Assembly (NCBI GenBank): GCA_948146395.1
Contig: OX411549.1
Location: 29,883,272-29,947,271 of the forward strand
Direction of reading: 5' to 3'
Length of the DNA: 64,000 nucleotides
DNA from: Fragum whitleyi
Lineage: Eukaryota; Mollusca; Bivalvia; Cardiida; Cardiidae
Below, one piece after another: positions 55,326 to 64,000 of the stretch. The translations under genes and the position numbers were made by a program. The notes below the pieces were generated by a model. That model made no database searches. It was not told the origin of the DNA and saw only the letters and a list, made by a program, of their open reading frames with translations. How positions within the stretch are numbered: position 1 is the stretch's first letter; each line of letters opens with the position of its first letter.

Positions 55326-55416
55326 CTAAAATGAAAAAAAAGCAGTAGAATATTTAAAATGAAAATATGAATAAAAGTGCATACAAATATCGCAATCCAA
55401 AACACGGTGATGCGTA

Positions 55417-55500
55417 TATCGATGGCTCATCGCGAAATAGTTGTAACTGCCTATAAACATTTAGGCAGTTACAACTGTTTCGCGCTGAGCCATCGATATG
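55417..55500. repeat. Near-perfect 84-bp hairpin element, copy 3
   Basis: ATATCGATGGCTCATCGCGA...GCGCTGAGCCATCGATAT around GCCTATAAACATTTAGGC. The closest relative of the copy in exon M. It lies in intron 2 of the CYYR1-like gene. Confidence 0.8.
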
Positions 55501-55828
55501 TACTCATATGAGACCAAAAATTGTAAATTTTGCCTACCAGATGTGAATGAAAAATTTATATTCAGAAACAAATATTTTGGAGCTAAAATTCTTAAACAAC
55601 GTCTTTTTGACGTTTGTCAATGATAGCGTAACATTGTGGTTGTTACCCCATCAATTAAATGAAAATGTTTGTCTATGAATTTACCCTGTGTTTAGGATAT
55701 GACCCCTTTCGTTTCGCATTTCGTACAACTTATTGCGTTACGAACCAAATCAATCACCTGTGTTAAAAAAAAGGCGTTATCGACCAGATTGTTATTCTGA
55801 AGGCAGGATTGACGTCAATGATACGTAC

Positions 55829-56024
55829 ACGTGGTGTTTCCACCATAGATAACAATAGTCGGATCGGTCATCGAGCGGTGCTTGAAGCAATATACTACTA
55901 CAGCACGTCAGTCCTAAAGAAGAGCTTCCACAACAATAGTCGCTACACCACTGGGGATCGTGCCAGTCACCGTCTATACCGCCAAAGTAGCCAACGCAGC
56001 ATTCTGACGCGAATGTGACGCCAA
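55829..56024 (-). CDS. CYYR1-like membrane protein, exon 2 (Cys-rich ectodomain)
   Basis: After acceptor TTTCAG it reads GVTFASECCVGYFGGIDGDW, then HDPQWCSDYCCGSSSLGLTC and CSSILLQ, ending YCYLWWKHH. The donor is CACGT|GTACGT. Paired cysteines (ECC, DYCC, TCC) with Trp and Tyr are the ectodomain signature of this family; the mature protein probably starts near ASECC. Phases fit both neighbours exactly (two bases in, two out). The exon lies in the secretory path, outside the membrane. Confidence 0.82.
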
Positions 56025-56369
56025 CTGAAAAAAGATACATGTTGTTGCTTGAATATTCTTCTACAATTTTACGGATTACGAGCCTGTCTCGATTGACTTC
56101 GACAAGCCATTTGGCCCTCATTTTGCTGAATAAAAAACCTCTGCTTTCTTGTTTACAACAAAAGCGTTTAAAGCAATGAAACGCTTATTGTGAGTCAGTA
56201 TTTATTCCAAGAAAAAAAGGTACATTTTAAACTTTTCGGCTTAGAATGGAAAATCAGTTGTTGTTGGCTTCACACATATGTACAGACTGATTTACTCTAT
56301 ACCTCCAAACAAAATTAAAACAAGATGACGGTCCTATATCTCTCACCTTAGCCTCCTTGACCACCTTAA

Positions 56370-56589
56370 CCCTTTCCTGTTTTACAAACTTTTGGACCTG
56401 CCCAAATTCAAAGGTTTTGCAGACGAAAATTTAAAATGGATTTAATTTGAAAAATAACCATTCAGTAGGGTAGAAAATAGTGTGAAAAAGAAGAAATTGC
56501 TTGGTTGAAGCAATTTCTTCTTTTTTCACAATGTTTTCTCAATCATAAAATCACAGACACGTAAAAAGCAGGGATTAAACAGCAAAGGG
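56370..56589. mobile_element. TTAA-flanked CCCTTT MITE, copy 4 (inverted)
   Basis: Starts CCCTTTCCTGTTTTACAAAC, ends CAGCAAAGGG; left TTAA, right TAAA. It lies in intron 1 of the CYYR1-like gene. Confidence 0.82.
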
Positions 56590-58477
56590 TAAAACAACTT
56601 CTCTAAAAGTCCACTTAATGAAACTTTATACTATTTTTCTAGGCTTTCTGCCTTCTAGATTTTAAAGAAGACTTTTCACATTTCCCTCATCATTTCTTTT
56701 GAAATAGGATGTGTCTGTATAGAGTCCTTATTCTGACCCGAGAAGCATAATATTAACAAATTATAAAACACATATGAAAACTATCTTCTTTCCAGTTTCA
56801 GATCAAAAGATTTTTAAAAGGTTTGCTCTTCGTCTCTTTGAAAAATAAGGTAACTAAATAAGCAGACTGTCAGACTTGGAACCAAAAGGGAAAAAAGAGG
56901 ATTTTGTTTTTTTATTTCTTTGTAAAATAGAATACCCCTGGAGGTGGTCATATTTTGTCCTGAGGGGCACGTTACAAACAACCCGAAAAAAGATCCACTA
57001 GATATTTTTTCTTACCAAATATGAAAGCTGCGTAAATTCTGATTTCAGAGGAAAAGATTTTTCAAAGATTTTGCTCGTTGTTTCTTTGTTAAATGGGATA
57101 CGCCCGTTAAGAGATCAAATTTGGCATGATAAGAATAAACCTGTCAAAGTTTCACTAGATGAATCGCCATACCAAATATGAAAGCTGTATGACTACTGGT
57201 TTCAAAGAAGAATATTTCAAAAGACTCTGTTCTTTGTCTTTGGTCAAATTAGGATCCACCCAGGCGAATCCCAAATTTGGCCAAAGGGGAATGATATGAG
57301 TCCACTAGATATTATTTCATAACAAATATGAAAGCCGTCTGACTTCTGGTTACAGAGAAGAATTTTTTTAAAGCTTATCGTATTTCCCCCTATTGTTGTC
57401 ATGGCGACCAGAATTAAGAGTTAAGTTTAACTAATTCAATAATTCGTGTTGAGCTTGATCCAAGGAACATTCATGAAAGTTTCATAAAGATTTGCTTACT
57501 TATTAGGAGGAGATTATTTTTTAAAAAAAATGTAGACGACGGACGCCTGACGACAAACAAACGATTACAATAGCTCACAATGAGTTGTTGAATTAAATAT
57601 CCTTTGACAATTGGCAGATCGCCAAGCAAGACTTGCACATTTGATTCACACAAAACAGAAAGTCTAGGGTATTAAGAGACATTAGGATTCAAAATATGAG
57701 CTGTGGAGTGAAAGGTACAGAGTCAACTGGATGACGTGGTAAACACCTGCTGAGTCGACAACTAACATAATTGTCTTGAAGGCCATAGGACATAGAAGGT
57801 CATACATACACCATTCTGATCCAAACATTTTTTAAACTAAATTATAATGATATTGGTTATCATTTAAAAACTCATAATTGATAACATCGATCATTACGTT
57901 TTAATTTGATTTATCGGGCTAGCTACAGAGACACAGACACAGGATAATGCTTGATTGGAGCGATCTTGGGATACTTTTATATGTATATATATATTGAAAA
58001 CTTACCACGAATCGTTAAAAAAATGTGTTTGATGCTAGGAGTTAATAACCACGTAAAAGTGACATGATAAATGATTTTCGAAAGAGTTTGAAATGAAAAC
58101 GAAATGAGATGAGTTTTTATTGGTTTAAAAGGGGAGGTACAATATGTTAACTTTGTTAAATTTTGACAAAAATTAGCATTATCTTTTAACCTATTTTAAA
58201 TAAAAATCTGCACACTGTTCTGTATGTTTATATTTGTGTTTTCCCTAACCGATCAGAGAATTTGAAATACACAGAGGCTACCAAGAAAACTTGGAATGAT
58301 TTGATAGATTTGAATTTTACAAGGTTACATTGTGTTCTAAACGAGTTCGAAGCGTTTTTGCGGTCGCATTTCAAATATTCTTACACAGGAGGCTTAAATG
58401 GCCATTCTTGATTCAGAAAACAAACATCAACATGCGTAAAGTTTCTACCTTAGTCAGACTGCATAGTCCGTACAGTA
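56590..58477. other. Intron 1 of the CYYR1-like gene, middle part
   Basis: Contains the decayed tandem-unit element at 56860-57590. From 57600 to 58440 I see nothing recognisable. Confidence 0.5.
56860..57590 (-). mobile_element. Diverged TIR element with about 154-bp tandem units (minus orientation)
   Basis: Read on the minus strand it begins near TAGCTCA/TTGTGAGCTATTG, passes a GTCGTCAGGCGTCCGTCGTC tract (about 57530-57555), then has units marked by CAAATATGAAAGCTG at 57019, 57175 and 57327. This is a decayed member of the same architectural group, lying in intron 1 of the CYYR1-like gene. Confidence 0.65.
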
Positions 58478-58917
58478 CAGTCAATAACATCGTGAAATTG
58501 TCATTCACCTGAATCTAAACCATTCTAAATCGATCACTCAGCGCTCCAATTATTCATTCCAAACACTCACTCAAACCATTCAAAAACGACCAAACCCATT
58601 GAAAAATATAGAATCAACAACATCATTCAAAAATAAATTTTGACAGAGCAATATCGCGATTTCACTGACATAATTCAAAAAGTTAGTGCCCCATAGGTTC
58701 TTGAAGAAATTTGAAGCTGTGCACAGAACTTGTATGCACTTTTTTTATTAAAGGGAGGTAATCAATATCGCCAATTTTGTTCATCCCGAACAAAATTTGT
58801 GATATAGGATTACTTCCCATTAAAATCACCCAAAACTCGCTCCTCACACTCATTCAATTTCATTACTAAATCATTCCAAAATCATTCACCTTGTCAATTT
58901 CACGATGTTATTAACTG
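58478..58917. mobile_element. 440-bp TA-flanked MITE, same family
   Basis: CAGTCAATAACATCGTGAAA...TTTCACGATGTTATTAACTG, flanked by TA. Both flanks carry the same 32-bp sequence (TACCTTAGTCAGACTGCATA...; 58446-58477 and 58918-58949), so it landed at the joint of a pre-existing short tandem repeat, or the flank was duplicated with it. Confidence 0.85.
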
Positions 58918-58969
58918 TACCTTAGTCAGACTGCATAGTCCGTACAGTATGACTATACAAGGTATACAC

Positions 58970-59215
58970 ATCACGCAAGGGCGTAATCGAAATAAATCCT
59001 CTATCAAAAATGTCGTTGATGAAGGATCATTACATCGAAACTACAGCTTATTCAAGCTGCAGTTACGATGTTTTGATCGTTCACCAACGCACAAATCATA
59101 GAAAAGGGGAGCAAATGGAGGACATGAATTCATCTTTTGTCACAGTCAACATATCGCCTTTATCCTATTTATTCCCTGTTGGTCGCCTTCTAAGTGCGTA
59201 TAAATTTCAAAGTCC
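58970..59215. repeat. Dispersed repeat with CAGCTTATTCAAGCTG core, copy 3
   Basis: ACGCAAGGGCGTAATCGAAA, GTCGTTGATGAAGGATCATT, ACAGCTTATTCAAGCTGCAG, GGAGCAAATGGAGGACATGA. Similar to copy 2 over its whole length. Confidence 0.62.
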
Positions 59216-59240
59216 AAGGGCCAACATATTTCACGCCCTA

Positions 59241-59442
59241 TCGGGGCCCGTTGTTGTTGTTTTTTTTTAGCTTGAAACCCGCCCTGCGTTTAGGCTGAAA
59301 AAATGGTGCAAACCGTTTTCAAATTATACCCTGCTTTACACGTAAGTATACGGGTAAAGCGGGATATGACTTGAACCGGTCTGTCATCCTGAACGCAGGG
59401 CTGGATTAAAGCTGAAAAAACAACCACAACGGGCCCCGGCCG
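59241..59442. repeat. 200-bp inverted repeat (CGGGGCCCGTTG)
   Basis: TCGGGGCCCGTTGTTGTTGT with CGCCCTGCGTTTAGG pairs with CCTGAACGCAGGGC and CAACCACAACGGGCCCCGG. The centre is TACACGTAAGTATACGGGTA. A fold-back MITE upstream of it would be 58970-59215. Confidence 0.6.
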
Positions 59443-59717
59443 GGTGTGAAATAAGTTTGCCCCAAGTTATGCCTATGCTATAAACCATACTTTTAGGGTA
59501 AGTTCATATCGGACTCGGTTTCGACCCGAGTTAACCAGGTTTCCATCAGAACGACCTCGGTTCCGACGTTAGTGATGTCATTTTAACCAATTTCCCCTTA
59601 GACACTACCTAGATGGTACCATTTTGACTGACGGGTCACGTGCAGGTTTATGGCTGTCTGAATAATAAAAATATCACGAGTAGATTTTTAAAAGAGAGGG
59701 AAAATATTACTACTTAC

Positions 59718-59757
59718 ATAAACAGATCGTTAAAGCCAGCAAAAGCTTAACAAACAT
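59718..59757 (-). CDS. CYYR1-like membrane protein, exon 1 (signal peptide)
   Basis: The minus-strand ATG at 59757 starts MFVKLLLALTICL, a textbook signal-peptide core, ended by a strong donor (T|GTAAGT). One base is left over, which combines with TT of exon 2 to give Phe. A TATA box lies about 43 bp upstream of the ATG. The gene is complete in four exons: 456 coding bases, 151 residues. I name it CYYR1-like from the layout of signal peptide, short Cys/Tyr-rich ectodomain, one TM helix, CC-rich juxtamembrane stretch and Gln/Pro-rich tail. It might equally be called Shisa-like. Confidence 0.8.
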
Positions 59758-59799
59758 GGTTGTTGCTTAAAAGTCGCGAATATTATCTTATCGACAGTG

Positions 59800-59807
59800 T
59801 ATTTATA
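59800..59807 (-). promoter_or_regulatory. TATA box of the CYYR1-like gene
   Basis: TATAAATA on the minus strand, 43-50 bp upstream of the ATG. A start site about 30 bp downstream of the TATA box would lie near 59770, giving a 5' UTR of only 10-20 bases. This is consistent with a compact, strongly induced secretory-pathway gene; no transcript data were available. Confidence 0.5.
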
Positions 59808-59957
59808 CAAATATCATAGCCTATCTTTGACCTATGGAAAGATACCGTATTTTTCAAAAAGTCTCTAGTTTCGTTTCCGTTAGTTGTGATACGAAGGTAG
59901 TTTGCTGAAATTATTTTAAGATTAGGAGCGATCCGTTACCCGGATTTCTCATTTTAA

Positions 59958-60164
59958 CCCTTTGCTGTTTAATCCCTGATTTTAACGTGCCTGTGATTTC
60001 ATGGTTGAGAAAACAGCGTGAAAAAAGAAGAAATTGCTTCTGACTAGCAATTTCTTCTTTTTCAAAACTATTTTCTACCCAAGTGAATGGTTATTTTTCA
60101 AATTAAATCAACTTTAAACTTTCGTCTGCAAAACAGGTCCAAAATTTTGTAAAACAGGAAAGGG
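59958..60164. mobile_element. TTAA-flanked CCCTTT MITE, copy 5
   Basis: Starts CCCTTTGCTGTTTAATCCCT, ends AAAACAGGAAAGGG, flanked by TTAA. About 14 bp shorter than copy 1 because part of the right arm is missing. It lies upstream of the CYYR1-like promoter. Confidence 0.82.
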
Positions 60165-60299
60165 TTAAATAGGGTGCGATAATTTTTATTCAGAAATGGT
60201 CATTTTGATTTTTTCCCGGTTCGCATGTTTTATTTGTAAACAAATGCATCGAAAAAAAATCTCAGATAATTTGAGTATATCGTTCAGTTCCCCGTTTGT

Positions 60300-63200
60300 A
60301 CGCTAGGATTCTGACACACACATGAAAATTAAATCCAACAGTGAACGGCAAATCATTCGGCTGTGCGTCCGACCTGGGATTGCGCAAGTGACCATGGTAC
60401 CATCTGAACCTGCACATCCCGAGTTTTGGGTCGATCGGTCATGGTCAAGATCGACCCGTTTGGCCAGGTATGCCAATTTGAACGGCATAGAGCATTGGCT
60501 TCGGCTGTGTGGTTTCACCTGGGCTTGCGGGAGAAACTAGTGGACCGTTCCAACCTGCAACGCTCAGAGTTCTGGGATGATAGGTCAAGCCAACGGGAAA
60601 GAAAAACTGCATACCAAGTTGTCAAAAGTGAAGGCCTTTGAGCTTTTGTTGGTCTTTTCAAAAGTGAACAACCTACCCTTCTGCTGTGCGGCCTGGCCTG
60701 GGCTCGTGCTAGTGACCAGGGGACCACCTGAACCTGGAACGCTCCTAGTTTTGGATCAATGGGTCAAGGCAAAGGGGTAGAAAAACTGCGTACCAAGTCG
60801 CCAAAAATGAAGGCCTCTGGGCCTTTCTTGGATTTTTCAAAAGCGATCCGCATACCCTACTGCTGTGTGGCCTGACCTGGGCTCGCACAGGTTACCAGGG
60901 GACCACCTGAACCTGCAACGCTCCGAGTTTCGGGTCGATGGGTCAAGGCAAAGGGGTAGAAAAATGCCTACCAAGTTGCCAACAGTGAAGGCCTTCGGGT
61001 TTGTTTGGGTTTTTCAACAGTGACCAGCATACCCCTTGTGCTGAGCGGTCTGGGCATGAGCGAGTGACAAGGGGACTATCCGAACCTGCAACATTCCGAG
61101 TTTCGGGTTGATCGGTTGAGCCAAAGGGGTAGAAAACTGGCTTTCAGGTTGCAAACAGTGAAGGTCTTTTGGCTTGTTTTGGTTTTTCAACAGTGAACGG
61201 CATACCCTTCGGGTGTGCGGTCTGACCTGGTCTGGCACAAGTGACCACAGGACCACCTGAACCTGCGAAACTCCGAGTTTCGGGTCGATTGGTCAAGGTC
61301 AAGGTCGACCAGTTTGGTCAGGTATGCCAATTTGAGCGGCATAGAGCATTGGCTTTGGCTGTACGGTCTGACCTCGGCTCGTGCGAGGGACCAGTGGATC
61401 ACCTGAACCTGCAAGGCTCCGAGTTTCGGGTCGATGAGTCAAGGCAAAGGGATAGAAAAATGTCTACCAAGTTGCCAATAGTGAAGGCCTTTGGTTTGTT
61501 AGGGTTTTTCAACAATGAATCGCATACCTTTGGGCTGGCCGGTCTGACCTGGGCTCGCGCAAGTTACCAGGGGTCTATCCGAACCAGCAAAATTCCCAGT
61601 TTCGGGTCGATCGGTCAAGACAAAGGGATAGAAAAATGCCTACCAAGTTGCCAACAGTGAAGTCCCCTTGTGTGAGTGACAAGGGGACTATCCGAACCTG
61701 CAACATTTCCAGTTTCGGGTTGATCGGTCGAGCAAAAGGGGTAGATACTACCTATGAAATTGCCAACAGTGAAGGCCTTCGGGTTTGTTTGGGTTTTTCA
61801 ACAGTGACCAGCATACCCCTTGTGCTGAGCGGTCTGGGCATGAGCGAGTGACAAGGTGACTATCCGAACCTGCAACATTCCGAGTTTCGGGTTGATCGGT
61901 TGAGCCAAAGGGGTAGAAAACTGGCTTTCAGGTTGCAAACAGTGAAGGTCTTTTGGCTTGTTTTGGTTTTTCAACAGTGAACGGCATACCCTTCGGGTGT
62001 GCGGTCTGACCTGGTCTGGCACAAGTGACCACAGGACCACCTGAACCTGCGAAACTCCGAGTTTCGGGTCGATTGGTCAAGGTCAAGGTCGACCAGTTTG
62101 GTCAGGTATGCCAATTTGAGCGGCATAGAGCATTGGCTTTGGCTGTACGGTCTGACCTCGGCTCGTGCGAGGGACCAGTGGATCACCTAAACCTGCAAGG
62201 CTCCGAGTTTCGGGTCGATGAGTCAAGGCAAAGGGATAGAAAAATGTCTACCAAGTTGCCAATAGTGAAGGCCTTTGGTTTGTTAGGGTTTTTCAACAAT
62301 GAATCGCATACCTTTGGGCTGGCCGGTCTGACCTGGGCTCGCGCAAGTTACCAGGGGTCTATCCGAACCAGCAAAATTCCCAGTTTCGGGTCGATCGGTC
62401 AAGACAAAGGGATAGAAAAATGCCTACCAAGTTGCCAACAGTGAAGTCCCCTTGTGTGAGTGACAAGGGGACTATCCGAACCTGCAACATTTCCAGTTTC
62501 GGGTTGATCGGTCGAGCAAAAGGGGTAGATACTACCTATGAAGTTGCCAACAGTAAGGCCTTTTGGTTTGTTTTGGTTTTTCAACAGTGAACGGCATACC
62601 CTTCAAGTGTGCGGTCTGACCTGGTCTCGCGCGAGTTAACACAGGACGACCTGAACCTGCAACACTCCGAGTTTCGGGTCGATCGGTCAATGTCAAGGTC
62701 GACCCGTTTGGCCAGGTATGCCAATTGATGCGGCATAGAATATTAGCTTTGGCTGTGCGGTCTCACCTGTGCTCGCGCGAGAGACCAGGGAACCAACTGA
62801 ACCTGCAACGCTCCGAGTTTCGGGTCGATCGGTCAAGGTCAAGGTTGACCCGTTTGGCCAGGTATGCAAATTTTAGCGGCATAGAGCATGGGCTTTGGCT
62901 GTGCGGTCTGACCTTGGCTCGCGCGAGAGCCCAGGGGGCCACCCAAACCTGCAACGCTTAGAGTTCCGGGTCGATAGGTCAAGCCAAAGGGGTAGAAAAA
63001 CTGCGTACCAAGTCGCCAAAAGTGAAGGCCTTTGGGCTTTTTTTGGGTCTTTTCAATGGCGATCCGCATACCCTTCTGCTGTGCGGCCTGACCTGGGCTT
63101 GCGCAAGTGACCAGGGGTCCACCTGAACCTGCAACGTTCCGATCTTGGGGTCGATGGGTCAAGGCAAAGGGGTAGAAAAAATGCCTACCAAGTTGACAAC

Positions 63201-64000
63201 GGTGAAGGCCTTTTATTTCTTAACAAAATATATATTACTGTCAATAGGAAAATGCCTATCAAGTTGCCAACAGTGAAGGCCTTTGGGATTGTTAGGGTTT
63301 TTCAACAGTGAACACAATACCCATGGGCTGAGCAGTCTGACCTGGGCTCGTGCGAGTGACCAGGGGACCATCCGAACCTGCAACATTCCAATTTCGGGTC
63401 GATCGGTCGAGCCAAAGGGGTAGAAAACTACCTATGAAGTTGCCAACAGTGGAGCCTTTTGGCTTGTTTTGTTTTTTCAATAGTGAACGGCATACCCCAC
63501 GGGTGTGCGGTCTGATCTGGTCTGGCGCGAGTGCCCCAGGGAACCAACTGAACCTGCAACGCTCCGAGTTTCGGGTCGATCGGTCAAGGTCAAGGTCGAC
63601 CCGTTTGGCCAGGTATGCAAATTTGAGCGGCATAGAGCATGGGCTTTGGCTGTGCGGTCTGACCTTGGCTCGCGCGAGAGACCAGTGGACCAACCCAAAC
63701 CTGCAACGCTTAGAGTTCCGGGTCGATATGTCAAGCCAAAGGGGTAGAAAAACTGCGTACCAAGTCGCCAAAAGTGAAGGCCTTTGGGCTTTTTTTGGTC
63801 TTTTCAATGGCGATCTGCATACCCTTCTGCTGTGCGGCCTGACCTGGGCTTGCGCGAGTGACCAGGGAACCACCTGAACCTGCAACGCTCCGAATTTCGG
63901 GTCGATTGGTCAAGGCAAAGGGGTAGAAAAAATGCCTACCAAGTTGCCAACGGTGAAGGCCTTTTATTTCTTAACAAAATATATATTACAGTCAATACCG
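60300..64000. repeat. GC-rich satellite block with higher-order repeats
   Basis: Monomers of two kinds alternate. One is about 175 bp (CAACAGTGAAGGCCTTYGGG, GGTCTGACCTGGGCTCGCGC, CCGAGTTTCGGGTCGATCGG). The other is about 150 bp and carries CGACCCGTTTGGCCAGGTAT, GCGGCATAGAGCATTGGCTT. The marker ACCTGAACCTGCAACGCTCC recurs at 147-178 bp steps. Larger units are seen: 784 bp (60977-61760 and 61761-62544) and about 750 bp (62455-63205 and 63205-63955). The block continues past the window. Open frames on both strands here are artefacts of GC-rich repeats. Confidence 0.9.
60977..62544. repeat. Two near-identical 784-bp higher-order units
   Basis: By eye only about two substitutions separate the units over most of their length (for example ACAAGGGGAC/ACAAGGTGAC at 61072/61856). 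They diverge near the right end, where the second unit has TTTTGGTTTGTTTTGG. Confidence 0.85.

Noticed and set aside
60303..63913. Many open frames of 60-197 codons on both strands at the right end
   Set aside because: They follow the satellite units on both strands, have no domain, start anywhere and repeat with the 784- and 750-bp units. GC-rich repeats readily give open frames.

Overview
The window looks like nuclear DNA of a lophotrochozoan animal, most likely a bivalve mollusc. Evidence: AT-rich sequence, small exons (39-462 bp) with GT-AG introns, very dense non-autonomous repeats (TTAA- and TA-flanked MITEs, hairpin elements, TIR elements carrying tandem arrays), an intact-length Ty3/gypsy LTR retrotransposon, and host genes of the SPATA18/Mieap, antistasin and CYYR1-like types common in mollusc genomes. 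Species and chromosome cannot be told from sequence alone.

Three host genes can be assembled because splice phases match. (1) Plus strand, 637 to about 32.2 kb, possibly 33.9 kb: a SPATA18 (mitochondria-eating protein, Mieap)-like gene whose 5' end lies left of the window. Eleven exons encode a long coiled coil, a low-complexity linker and the conserved C-terminal Mieap domain; two further 3' exons are phase-compatible but uncertain. (2) Plus strand, 40.7-48.0 kb: a secreted Cys-rich, antistasin-like protein with a 153-codon Thr/Pro mucin-type exon. Every internal exon has phase 1 on both sides; the signal-peptide exon was not found. (3) Minus strand, 59.8-51.0 kb: a complete four-exon gene for a 151-residue CYYR1-like single-pass membrane protein, with a TATA box and a poly(A) signal.

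A Ty3/gypsy element (15.9-27.4 kb, minus strand) lies antisense in one large intron of the SPATA18-like gene. Its two 603-bp LTRs are nearly identical, yet pol carries two in-frame stops, a frame change in RNase H and a YLDE in place of YLDD. Gag ends on a CCCAAAA slippery heptamer with the protease in the -1 frame. Its 4-kb leader holds a 1.4-kb repeat element (eight exact 145-bp units), a recurring GGAGCAT-type motif, a tRNA-like stretch and a second primer-binding-site-like junction.

Repeats fill most of the remainder: five TTAA-flanked 210-220 bp MITEs, four 157-bp TTAA elements, at least eight copies or pieces of a roughly 440-bp TA-flanked MITE, three 80-bp perfect hairpins (one inside a putative exon), three elements sharing the plan terminal hairpin / GTCC-rich tract / tandem array, a five-unit 131-bp array, and from 60.3 kb to the end a GC-richer satellite with higher-order structure (a 784-bp unit repeated almost perfectly).

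The least expected observations are: (a) a 190-bp stretch at 37.1-37.3 kb in which ACGYT motifs recur 19 times at 9-11 bp, mean 10.6 bp, the pitch of B-DNA; and (b) three exons in two unrelated genes whose splice-junction ends are copied as tandem arrays into the adjoining intron.
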